A stretch of 64,000 nt of DNA from Candidatus Babeliales bacterium (GTDB taxonomy: Bacteria > Babelota > Babeliae > Babelales > JACPOV01): positions 27,992 to 91,991 of the forward strand of contig JAGVLQ010000002.1 in the NCBI GenBank assembly GCA_020054235.1, written 5' to 3'. The notes beneath the pieces were generated by a model that worked only from the letters and a program-made list of their open reading frames with translations, had not been told where the DNA came from and did not search any database. Both the position numbers and the translations under genes were made by a program. Shown piece after piece: positions 35,341 to 42,910 of this stretch (the first letter of the stretch is position 1; each line of letters starts with the position of its first letter).

Positions 35341-35378
35341 AAAAAAAGCCTGACGTGTTATGCCAGGCTTTTTTTTAA
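35341..35378. terminator. Bidirectional intrinsic terminator
   Basis: AAAAAAAGCCTG/CAGGCTTTTTTTT with an 11-base loop between the convergent helical-protein and peptidase genes; T-runs form on both strands. Confidence 0.88.
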
Positions 35379-35392
35379 TATTGCTCTAAATT

Positions 35393-37567
35393 TTAGGGTT
35401 GCATTTTCCTTTTTAAAATATGTTTTTGTTCAAGCTGTTGCTCAGTAAAACTTTGTGGCCAACGTGCCGTGCAATCCACCACTTCACCATTCTTATTGGT
35501 CACCTGATTAAAATACGGAAAAATTGATGCACTCATTTTTACGGTACCATTCACTGCTTCTCGATTTTTCTTTAAAATTTCAATATGTTCAGGATTGCGT
35601 ACGTGAGCACCGTAGGTATCAAACAGTTCATTCACGCCTACACGGTCCGCGGTTGATTTGATTGCTTGCACTTTAATAGCCAATTCTTTGATAGCATTCA
35701 ATGCTTTCGGCAATGAAACTACTGGCGCACCAAGAACAGTATGGTGTTGACCATCAATTTGAATTTCATCTTTTTCCAACGTGATACCGCCATGATCTAG
35801 CAAATAATACAAAATAGTTGTATCGGCAAGCGCATGAGCACCAGTAACTTTAGTTGAACCTTCTGGTATGCTCATCCATTTACCCAAGGTAAAATCACTG
35901 ATATCTTGAATCAACAGTTCCAACAACTTTTCCTTACTTACACCGGCTGGAATTTCTCCCAATAATCCAGCTTCAATTAAAGAATCAAGATTTTGGGTAC
36001 TTGAAAGCAATGCAATAATTTCTGCACGCAGTTCTTCCAATGCTGCAGAATAACCCCCCAAAAATATTTGTTCGTTGCTACTCGTTACGCGAATGCGATC
36101 GCCAACCTTGTAGGTTTTGCCATCGATCGTCATCGGATCGCCTTCGACAAAAATATGCTCGGTCGATTTGCCGCTGCCATGGCCAAGTGTTTCATGCAAA
36201 ATAACATGCAACATAAAGATTGCATTGCGTAACTTGCCTTCAGGGTCATACTGTTGGTTCCACGCTCGATCTTTCGGCAAGCTAAACAGTTTTTCATACA
36301 GCTCTGGATTGATTTTTTGGCCAATATTTTTTTCTGCAGCATAAATAATTTGTTTAGAACCGTGCTCTGCACGAATTTCTTCATAATTTGGCAAACAATA
36401 AGCTAGTATAATATTTTGTGGTCCTAAATGGCCTGCAGAAAAAACTTTAGTATTGATAGAAGCATTCGGGCAGGTCGCGCCACCTTCCAGCAAATTATCA
36501 CGCTTAAATTCTGCTGGAAATGGCAAAACTGCTTCTAATTGCGGAAGCATTGCATTTACTTTTTGCATATCAATACTTTTAATGGTAATTTCTGCTTGAA
36601 ACAAGCCACGGTACGCTTTTGGATCTAAATAACTTTCGGCAAAGCCAAGATTATAATCAATACGACTGTTGCTTTTCAGCCAGGCAATTGAATGTTTTTT
36701 AAAAACTTCTTCATCACCACTTTTTAAAAAATCACAAAAAAGCTCTAGACTTTGCGCAAAATATTGGTCAAATTGTGCCGGATAAGAACGCGCATGAGCG
36801 GCTGCTTTTTCAAGCCAATGCAAACAAATAGAAAGTTCTTCATCATATTTGCCGCCAACTTTGCACGGCATTACTTTTGGCACGCGCTTGCCATCTTCAT
36901 ACGCAACGTAACAATAGCTATTACTATGACTTTGTTGCTCAAGCGAAAGTGCTTGGAAATCAGCTTCAGTAAAATCGGGGCTGTAGGTATTCATAGCACT
37001 TTTTTCAATAGAACCAGGCACCGATGCGGTTGATTCAACTTTTTCATCAAACATAGAAAGCGCTAATTTTTCCACCTGCGTACACGGGTTTGGATACCCT
37101 AAAAGATCTAGAACTTTACATAGATTTTCTTGATTTAACAGATCAAGCCCAATGGAAGCCGGTGTGCGTTTTTCATCAACGTGCTCGCGCATAAAATATT
37201 GGCCATGATTTGACCACAAATACACCAAATAAGTTTCCAGTTGTTGCATAAAATTATGTAAATCAAACGACACATCAGTTTGCTTGAGCATGTCTTTGTT
37301 AACCAAAACCGATTCACACAAATCCGTAATTGCTAACGCATCACGGTGCATTTGGTCAGTGCAAATCGCATTCCCTGGAATGCTGGCGCGATAAAGATAA
37401 TAAATCATCACCCGTTCTTGTGGGGTTAAATCATTAAATAGTTCTGCTAAATCAGTGCGGTAAGTCGTAGCAATTTCACCATGTAGAGCAATAGTATTGG
37501 GTGGATCATTCAACGCCTGCGCTTGCAAAGAAATTAACAACCCTGAACATAACAAAGCCTTTTTCAT
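35393..37567 (-). CDS. Secreted dipeptidyl peptidase III-like metallopeptidase (M49)
   Basis: 724 residues with AAGGAG before the ATG and a signal peptide (MKKALLCSGLLISLQAQA). The M49 zinc site is complete: HETLGH (458-463, pattern HEXXGH) and EELRAE (511-516, pattern EExxAE). DPP III removes dipeptides from the N-terminus of oligopeptides; the eukaryotic enzymes are cytosolic. Here the signal peptide puts it in the periplasm or outside, where it could feed peptides to a cell that makes few amino acids. It stands alone between a terminator and a divergent secreted gene. Confidence 0.88.
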   Translation of the reverse strand: MKKALLCSGLLISLQAQALNDPPNTIALHGEIATTYRTDLAELFNDLTPQERVMIYYLYRASIPGNAICTDQMHRDALAITDLCESVLVNKDMLKQTDVSFDLHNFMQQLETYLVYLWSNHGQYFMREHVDEKRTPASIGLDLLNQENLCKVLDLLGYPNPCTQVEKLALSMFDEKVESTASVPGSIEKSAMNTYSPDFTEADFQALSLEQQSHSNSYCYVAYEDGKRVPKVMPCKVGGKYDEELSICLHWLEKAAAHARSYPAQFDQYFAQSLELFCDFLKSGDEEVFKKHSIAWLKSNSRIDYNLGFAESYLDPKAYRGLFQAEITIKSIDMQKVNAMLPQLEAVLPFPAEFKRDNLLEGGATCPNASINTKVFSAGHLGPQNIILAYCLPNYEEIRAEHGSKQIIYAAEKNIGQKINPELYEKLFSLPKDRAWNQQYDPEGKLRNAIFMLHVILHETLGHGSGKSTEHIFVEGDPMTIDGKTYKVGDRIRVTSSNEQIFLGGYSAALEELRAEIIALLSSTQNLDSLIEAGLLGEIPAGVSKEKLLELLIQDISDFTLGKWMSIPEGSTKVTGAHALADTTILYYLLDHGGITLEKDEIQIDGQHHTVLGAPVVSLPKALNAIKELAIKVQAIKSTADRVGVNELFDTYGAHVRNPEHIEILKKNREAVNGTVKMSASIFPYFNQVTNKNGEVVDCTARWPQSFTEQQLEQKHILKRKMQP

Positions 37568-37765
37568 GCTTTTCTCCTTAAAATAGATATTTTATAAAAC
37601 TTACCTGACTTTACTACGCAAATATGCCATGGTAAAGAAATTTTAACACGACACCTTGAAAAATGTTGCAATTTAAAACATGTTTTTTAAATTTTTGCCT
37701 ATTTTTTAGACTTTTTTTGAATCCCAGAAGTATACTAAAATGTAGTAATGAAAAAAGGAGTTTAG

Positions 37766-38077
37766 ATGAATAATTTTTATAAAATTTTAAATATATTTTT
37801 ATTGTTTTTTTGCACAAATTTTTGCGCACCTGAAAAGCAATCATCTAAAAAAAATACAACCACGTTAACACTAAAAGATATTTCTACCTTTACAGACCTA
37901 GCTCAAAAATTAACCGAAGGTAAAGCAGGCCTACAAGATTGCAAAAAATTACAAAAAATTCTTGATACTGCTTCACAGCAAAATTGCAAATTACAAGAAC
38001 CCTCTGTAAAAGATTCAAAACTTAGCGCCTTGCTTACACTTGCCAAACAACACTCGAAAAAAAGTACTAACCCATGA
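37766..38077 (+). CDS. Small secreted protein of unknown function
   Basis: 103 residues with AAAAAAGGAG before the ATG and a signal peptide (MNNFYKILNIFLLFFCTNFC). The mature part is helical with many Lys and two Cys, including FTDLAQKLTEGKAGLQDCKKL. Its stop overlaps the start of the next gene by four bases (ATGA). The next product has a similar helical segment (LAELMQPISEGEVLTKEDSKEF), so the pair may be distant relatives. Confidence 0.7.
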   Translation: MNNFYKILNIFLLFFCTNFCAPEKQSSKKNTTTLTLKDISTFTDLAQKLTEGKAGLQDCKKLQKILDTASQQNCKLQEPSVKDSKLSALLTLAKQHSKKSTNP

Positions 38078-38346
38078 AAAAAAGTATATTTTGCTTTTTT
38101 ATTCACCTAAGCATTGCAAATACTATACTCAATGCTATGGAAAATTCACCTTTAACCCGAAAAGAAATTGAACGTTTGGCAGAACTCATGCAACCAATTA
38201 GTGAAGGAGAAGTGCTTACTAAAGAAGATAGTAAAGAATTTTCTGAACTATACTCCAAAATAAGAAGTGAACTAAAAAAACGAAAAAAAGAACTAAAAAA
38301 ACAAACCAACAAAAGCAACGATCTCACTGATAAACAAGAAAAATAA
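38074..38346 (+). CDS. Small secreted coiled-coil protein of unknown function
   Basis: 90 residues, coupled to the preceding gene by an ATGA overlap. A signal peptide is likely (MKKSIFCFFIHLSIANTILNA). The rest is a charged helix ending in a Lys-rich coil (KIRSELKKRKKELKKQ). No family recognised. Confidence 0.66.
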   Translation: MKKSIFCFFIHLSIANTILNAMENSPLTRKEIERLAELMQPISEGEVLTKEDSKEFSELYSKIRSELKKRKKELKKQTNKSNDLTDKQEK

Positions 38347-38442
38347 ACATCAAACTCATACCCCAAAAAAAACTTACCTTCTGTTCTATCAAAACAATAA
38401 ACTTTGATCACGACAAAAAAACATCTCTATTTGAAAAATAAT

Positions 38443-38476
38443 TGATTTTTTGCATTGCAATTTTTTACAATATAAT
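38443..38476 (+). promoter_or_regulatory. Putative promoter of the third NNT-family gene
   Basis: TTGATT (38443-38448), a 17-base spacer and TACAAT (38466-38471) overlapping a TATAAT. The TTACAATATAATAA tract resembles the -10 regions of the two other family genes. Confidence 0.5.
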
Positions 38477-38510
38477 AAGTGAAAATTTTTTTTAAATAGG
38501 GAGGAAGGAC

Positions 38511-38951
38511 ATGTTAAAAAAAATAAGTTTCTTCATTTTTTTTATCTGGTTTTTTAGTGTAAATATTTTATTTTATGCATACCCATCAAACATAGAAACG
38601 ATAATAAATTTAACTATTAACAACAATACTGATACACCATTTGATATTACCGTCTATTATAATGAATCTGACAATGAAAAATTTTCAATTAACCCTAAAG
38701 AGAGCATAGACTTTAAAATTGATCAAGAGATAGCGGTTACGTTAAAGAATGAAAACAATAAAATCTACTATCTAAACGTTGATACCCCTTCAAAAACAGT
38801 GAGATTGCATAGGATTATAACTAATGTTAAAAATTCTGCACATTGGCCCCGTTTAAAATCAATACAATATCAAGAAATTCCTGCAAACATTATTTTGGAT
38901 TTCAACAATACTGACCTACTGCATTCAACATTTAGACTTGATAAACAATAA
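38511..38951 (+). CDS. Small secreted protein, 'NNT' family member 3
   Basis: 146 residues with GGGAGGAAGG before the ATG and a signal peptide of about 23 residues. Landmarks shared with the proteins at 23854 and 26027 are an early strand INLTINNNTDTPFDITVYY and a C-terminal strand IILDFNNTDLLHSTF. The similarity is in pattern rather than identity. Probably beta-rich; function unknown. A terminator follows. Confidence 0.7.
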   Translation: MLKKISFFIFFIWFFSVNILFYAYPSNIETIINLTINNNTDTPFDITVYYNESDNEKFSINPKESIDFKIDQEIAVTLKNENNKIYYLNVDTPSKTVRLHRIITNVKNSAHWPRLKSIQYQEIPANIILDFNNTDLLHSTFRLDKQ

Positions 38952-38965
38952 AAAATCAAGAAATG

Positions 38966-38989
38966 AAGGGCCTTACGGCCCTTGCTTTT
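38966..38989. terminator. Terminator hairpin between convergent genes
   Basis: AAGGGCC/GGCCCTT with a TTAC loop, followed by GCTTTTA; placed between the secreted gene and the convergent RHH gene. Confidence 0.65.
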
Positions 38990-39299
38990 ATAAAACTGGA
39001 CGACCACTTTTTAGGTTACGTTCTTGGCGCTCAGGATACGGCGCACCGCGCTTTTCTTCTTGTTCTTTGAGTGCTTGCTCAAAAGCATATTCAGCAAAAC
39101 CCGTCAATGTCATGCCCGGTTCCCAAAAAACAGCATTTTTAACTTTATCAATTAAATCTACCGGCAGGTGGATCGTTATTCTTTCTTTCTTTTTTACTTC
39201 CATTCTTTCCGGAGCAGCAGCTTCTTTTTTCTCTTTTTCTTTTTGTGAACCAAAATATGCTTCAAGCGGATTGCTGCCAATTGTTTTTTTCTTTTCCAT
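38988..39299 (-). CDS. Ribbon-helix-helix DNA-binding partner of ParA
   Basis: 103 residues. A Lys/Glu-rich N-terminal tail is followed by an RHH domain, ERITIHLPVDLIDKVKNAVFW..TLTGFAEYAFEQALKE, and a short basic tail ending LKSGRPVL. Its gene follows parA after 21 bases on the same strand. In type Ib partition systems a small RHH protein replaces ParB: it binds a centromere-like site, activates the ParA ATPase and represses the operon. No classic parB gene is in view. The domain call is firm, the partition role inferred from the pair. Confidence 0.8.
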   Translation of the reverse strand: MEKKKTIGSNPLEAYFGSQKEKEKKEAAAPERMEVKKKERITIHLPVDLIDKVKNAVFWEPGMTLTGFAEYAFEQALKEQEEKRGAPYPERQERNLKSGRPVL

Positions 39300-39320
39300 A
39301 ATTTTCCCTTTTTTTTTAAT

Positions 39321-40082
39321 CTATTTTTGCTCTTGTTTAATAACTTCTTTTGCCAAGGCACGATAATCTTCGGCCCCTTTGCTGCGTTCATCATAGTGGA
39401 TTATTGGCCGCGCAAATGAGGGGGCCTCAGAAAGCTTTATATTTTCACGAATGGCTGTTTTGAACAACATACCCTTAAAATTAGTCTCCAGCTCTGCAAC
39501 AATTTCACGCGCATGCTTGGTACGCCCATCAACACGACATGGTACGATCCCAGCAATTTTGAGTTTTGGATTTAAGCGTTTTTTAATAATATCGATCGTT
39601 TCCAACAGATGCACCAAACCGTTAAGCGCCATAAAACGTGTTTCAACGGGGACAATAATTTCATCAACAGCACAGAGTGCATTTGTCGTCAGGACGCCAA
39701 GAGTCGGTGGGCAGTCTATCAAAACGTAGTCATATTTTTTGATAGCAGCATTATCAAGTTGCCCTCGTAAAATCATTTCTGAGCCAACTTCTTGAGCCAA
39801 ACGCTTGTCGATACCAACAAGCCAGGTTGAAGCTGGTACCAAGTCAATATTAGGATATTCAGTTTTTAAAATAGTCTCAGTAAGTGAAGCGTTTTCAGCA
39901 AATACAGGAAAAATTCCCTTGGTATCTTTAGCCACCCCGTACCAGCTGGTGGCCGAAGCTTGGGCATCAAGGTCGATCAGTAAAACCTTGCGTTTTTTTT
40001 CAGCAAGACTTGCTGCTAAGTTGACGGTTGTGGTCGTTTTGCCACTGCCACCCTTTTGATTGATGACGGCGATTTTTCTCAT
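39321..40082 (-). CDS. parA: ParA-family partition ATPase
   Basis: 253 residues from the ATG at 40082, preceded by AAGGAG; a longer reading to 40163 lacks a binding site. The deviant Walker A KGGSGKTTTTVNLA, Walker A' (DLDAQASAT) and Walker B (YVLIDCPPTLG) mark an active Soj/ParA ATPase that binds DNA nonspecifically in the ATP state and moves cargo. It lacks the N-terminal helix-turn-helix domain of large plasmid ParAs. The RHH gene follows. Motif repeats upstream (40224-40342) may be the binding site. Confidence 0.95.
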   Translation of the reverse strand: MRKIAVINQKGGSGKTTTTVNLAASLAEKKRKVLLIDLDAQASATSWYGVAKDTKGIFPVFAENASLTETILKTEYPNIDLVPASTWLVGIDKRLAQEVGSEMILRGQLDNAAIKKYDYVLIDCPPTLGVLTTNALCAVDEIIVPVETRFMALNGLVHLLETIDIIKKRLNPKLKIAGIVPCRVDGRTKHAREIVAELETNFKGMLFKTAIRENIKLSEAPSFARPIIHYDERSKGAEDYRALAKEVIKQEQK

Positions 40083-40514
40083 AAGCACTCTCCTTTTTGA
40101 AAAATTAAAATACTCTCTATTTTGGGAGCTTAGCACGGATTTAACAGGAGTAAAACCCCCCAAACAGGCAATATCTTCTCAACCATCAACGGAATCATTG
40201 AAGCGAAAAACAGCAATGCCGCCATTGCCCGCATTACAGAATACAAGCCCCTTTGCTCTATTGCATAGATTGCCCTATTTGGCATAATTGGCGCCCTCTA
40301 TTGAAATAGCAGAATTTGCTGTTTTTGGTTATTTTGGGCAATTTATGCTATTTTGCTATTGAAGCTCTAGCAAAAAAATAAATTTGCCGGTACACTACTT
40401 AAGTATTGGTGATTTTAATGACTGAAAGGAGCCCCTATTATACGGTAATTTGTTCTAGACCTCATTTTCGTTTGTTTTATTTTTTTATTTTTTTACTATT
40501 AAAGTGAATTTTTT
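40083..40514. other. Intergenic region upstream of parA with repeated ATTGCCC motifs
   Basis: 432 bases between divergent parA and the RRM gene. ATTGCCC occurs at 40224-40230 and 40269-40275, and inverted at 40336-40342. GCAATG-CCGC-CATTGC forms a small hairpin just before the first copy. CTATTGAA occurs twice (about 40298 and 40357). These could be a centromere-like site and operator for the ParA/RHH pair. The right end has long T-tracts before the RRM gene. Confidence 0.45.
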
Positions 40515-40829
40515 ATGAATATTTATGTTGGAAATCTTTCCTATTCGTTGACTGAAGAAAAACTTAAAGACCTTTTCGGCCAATTTGGTGCCGTTACTTC
40601 TGCTAAAATTATCATTGACAAAATGACTAACAAGTCAAAAGGCTTTGGTTTTGTTGAAATGGCAACTGCAGCTGATGCTCATGCTGCCATCAGCGAATTG
40701 AATGGTAAAGAAGTTGATGGTCGTCAGTTACGCGTAAGCGAAGCCCGTTCTCGTGAAGAACAAGGTGGGGGACCTCGCAGCGGTGGAAGCCGTCCTTTCA
40801 GACCACGTGGTGGCGGTAGCCGCTACTAA
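40515..40829 (+). CDS. RRM-domain RNA-binding protein
   Basis: 104 residues. One RNA recognition motif with RNP2 (IYVGNL, 3-8) and RNP1 (KGFGFVEM, about 43-50), then a Gly/Arg-rich tail (GGGPRSGGSRPFRPRGGG). Such small proteins are known from cyanobacteria and many other bacteria and bind single-stranded RNA, often at low temperature. Only a poor Shine-Dalgarno precedes the ATG, and the long T-rich leader may be regulatory. It is followed by a strong terminator hairpin and stands alone. Confidence 0.93.
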   Translation: MNIYVGNLSYSLTEEKLKDLFGQFGAVTSAKIIIDKMTNKSKGFGFVEMATAADAHAAISELNGKEVDGRQLRVSEARSREEQGGGPRSGGSRPFRPRGGGSRY

Positions 40830-40848
40830 TCTTTAAGTAGCAATTAAT

Positions 40849-40879
40849 ACGGCGCTCGTGAAATTATCACGGGCGCCGT
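40849..40879 (+). terminator. Terminator hairpin after the RRM gene
   Basis: ACGGCGCTCGTGA/TCACGGGCGCCGT, a 13-bp stem with one wobble pair and a five-base loop, followed by a broken T-run. Confidence 0.75.
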
Positions 40880-41537
40880 TTGCATTTCAAGTAAAAAGCT
40901 TTTTTAAAAAATTATCTTTTGGTTCTATAAGAGAGATTTTTTTCTAACTTTCTTTGAAACTGGCACATTACCTTAGGCGACTATCTTTCGAGCCTTCCCG
41001 GCTAGGGCCAGGATTTTTTGTTTGTACAAAAAACCCTGGACAAAAAAGACACCGGCATGCTGCTGGACTGCCGTACGCTTATAACTCGCCTCTAATTTTT
41101 ACTAGTAAAAATTGAGAGCCTCATACAGATAAGCTAATTAGGTTAAAAACATCTTATTTAGCCATTTTTCTTATTCAGAAGCGCTCAAATAGCTCGCCAT
41201 GCTCGTCTCTCGCGAAGATTTATTATTTTTTCTACGAAAAATTGGATTAGAAACTTTTCAAAGAATGTGCACTTATAATTATAAAAAACCTTATCAGCTC
41301 GTCACTGTTTGAGAGTTTCTCAGCTTTTTAAGCAAAAGCTTAAAAACTGGAAACCGAGTTACGAGCGTAGAGGGCTGAAAAGGGACACTTCCCTTTTTTG
41401 CCCTTGTATTAAAGGTATTGGGCAAGCAATACCCCTTATGCCCGCACCGGCATGAGGTGCAGAGAGATAGTAATTTTAAGAAAAAATAAGTGGCCAGGAA
41501 GTAAGTTTCAGTTTCTTTGCATTTAAATAAAAAAAAA
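40880..41537. other. Gene-free region with several hairpins
   Basis: 658 bases without a credible gene. Visible stems: perfect palindrome AATTTTTACTAGTAAAAATT (41094-41113), TTTTTAAGC-AAAA-GCTTAAAAA (41325-41346), GGTATTG/CAATACC (41414-41433) and CCTTATGCC/GGCATGAGG (41434-41457). The last two are adjacent, like an RNA element. It may be a decayed locus or an unrecognised RNA gene. Confidence 0.45.
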
Positions 41538-42437
41538 CTACCCAATATAACCTTGTTGCAACTCTTCTTGATAAAAAATATACAAACCAATACTCACAAT
41601 CAATGAAGAAGCAAAAAAGTGCCACGTCACCGTTTCACCTAAAAACAAAAAACCATAGAGTGCCGCAAAAAGTGAGGTAGTAGAACCGGCAAAGGAAAGC
41701 ATGGTAGCGGTATAATAGCGCAATAAATGGCCGTAAAAATTATAAAACATAAAATTACACGCAATAATAATCCCAGACGTTAAACTGATAAACGACACCC
41801 AATTAGTCACTGGCCCACCCTGCCATGATTCGCACAAATATGACGTCACCAAGCAAAGCAATCCACCAAATACCATACCAACCCCATTTACAAACATTGG
41901 CGAGTAGTTATGATGTTTTAACAATTTACGCATAATAATCCAACCAAGGCATGAAGAAACTACGCCAGCAAATAATACTATCTCAGGCCAAGAAACACCA
42001 AGCAGTTCACCCCACAATGCTTCTTGCGATGCTTGCTGTAAAAGCATAGGAAGAAATCCAATAAAACCAATAATCATGCCAATGTATTTTTTTACCGTCA
42101 TCAACTCACCAAATATAAAATAGGAAAAAATTGCAGTGATGAATGGTGATAAATTAAAAAAGAATGCAGATTTAAATGAGGTCATGTATTGCAACGACCA
42201 TAAATCAAAGATATAGGCAAAATAGATATGAAAAAACACAATACCTAAAAACAAAAGCCAATCTTTGCGCGCAATAAAGGTAAGTGAATCTCGTAACCAC
42301 AAATAGCCACAGAGCAAAAACCCGGCAGCAACCATGCGCACACCAACAAAAAAAATAGGTGGACTGTAGGCTAGCACTGCTTTTGAAATTGTAAAACTTG
42401 AAGCACATAATGCATAGAGCAACAAAATTTCAACCAT
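41538..42437 (-). CDS. EamA/DMT-family transporter
   Basis: 299 residues with ten hydrophobic helices in two EamA halves, the usual drug/metabolite transporter layout. The N-terminal half contains FFVGVRMVAAGFLLCGYL; the second half starts near residue 150 (GVVSSCLGWIIMRKLL) and ends with FLFLGETVTWHF, the common EamA signature. Members export or import amino acids and other metabolites; in intracellular bacteria some take up host compounds such as SAM. The substrate cannot be read from sequence. Confidence 0.88.
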   Translation of the reverse strand: MVEILLLYALCASSFTISKAVLAYSPPIFFVGVRMVAAGFLLCGYLWLRDSLTFIARKDWLLFLGIVFFHIYFAYIFDLWSLQYMTSFKSAFFFNLSPFITAIFSYFIFGELMTVKKYIGMIIGFIGFLPMLLQQASQEALWGELLGVSWPEIVLFAGVVSSCLGWIIMRKLLKHHNYSPMFVNGVGMVFGGLLCLVTSYLCESWQGGPVTNWVSFISLTSGIIIACNFMFYNFYGHLLRYYTATMLSFAGSTTSLFAALYGFLFLGETVTWHFFASSLIVSIGLYIFYQEELQQGYIG

Positions 42438-42502
42438 AGCATCCTATCTTGGATTAAATTATCAAAATGATTCTAACAAAAAAATAGTATAGGAGCTTTC
42501 AT

Positions 42503-42536
42503 AAAAAAAAGAACCCAAATTCTTTGGGTTCTTTTT
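42503..42536. terminator. Intrinsic terminator
   Basis: AAAAAGAACCCAAA/TTTGGGTTCTTTTT with a three-base loop; it lies directly after the minus-strand DUF378-like gene and has T-runs on both strands. Confidence 0.85.
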
Positions 42537-42558
42537 AAAAAAAATTTAAAATCGTTGA

Positions 42559-42792
42559 TTAGCGAGAGCAACTACCTGCACTGCAACCACAGAAAAGATG
42601 ATGCGCAAAGAAGAAAACTAAGCCAAGAACACCTGAGATGCCAAAAACATAAGCAAGTGGTGTTGCAAGTCCGGCTAAGAAACCAAAATGTAAAATATTT
42701 ATACCAAAAGCCATAAGACCTAAATGAAGCGCCGCCACAGCGTTAATAAGACATACTGCGTGATGAAGCATTTTGCATGCATCAGAATTCAT
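42559..42792 (-). CDS. Small two-helix membrane protein, DUF378-like
   Basis: 77 residues from the ATG at 42792, with AAAAGGAG upstream. Two hydrophobic helices (AVCLINAVAALHLGLMAFGI and PLAYVFGISGVLGLVFFF) in the arrangement of DUF378 proteins, then a Cys-rich end (FCGCSAGSCSR). DUF378 function is unknown. The family match is by pattern and moderate. A terminator follows directly. Confidence 0.6.
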   Translation of the reverse strand: MNSDACKMLHHAVCLINAVAALHLGLMAFGINILHFGFLAGLATPLAYVFGISGVLGLVFFFAHHLFCGCSAGSCSR

Positions 42793-42910
42793 AGGAATCT
42801 CCTTTTTTAAAAAAATAAACTTCCTATTTTTGAGCATACAAAAAAATTACATAAATGCAACGAGTATCATTTTTATTTTTTTTAAAAAATAAAAACATCA
42901 TATATAAGAT

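Noticed and set aside
39321..40163. Longer ParA reading with a 27-residue N-terminal extension
   Set aside because: ParA proteins of this type start at the MRKIAVINQKGG strand, and the AAGGAG before 40082 supports that start.
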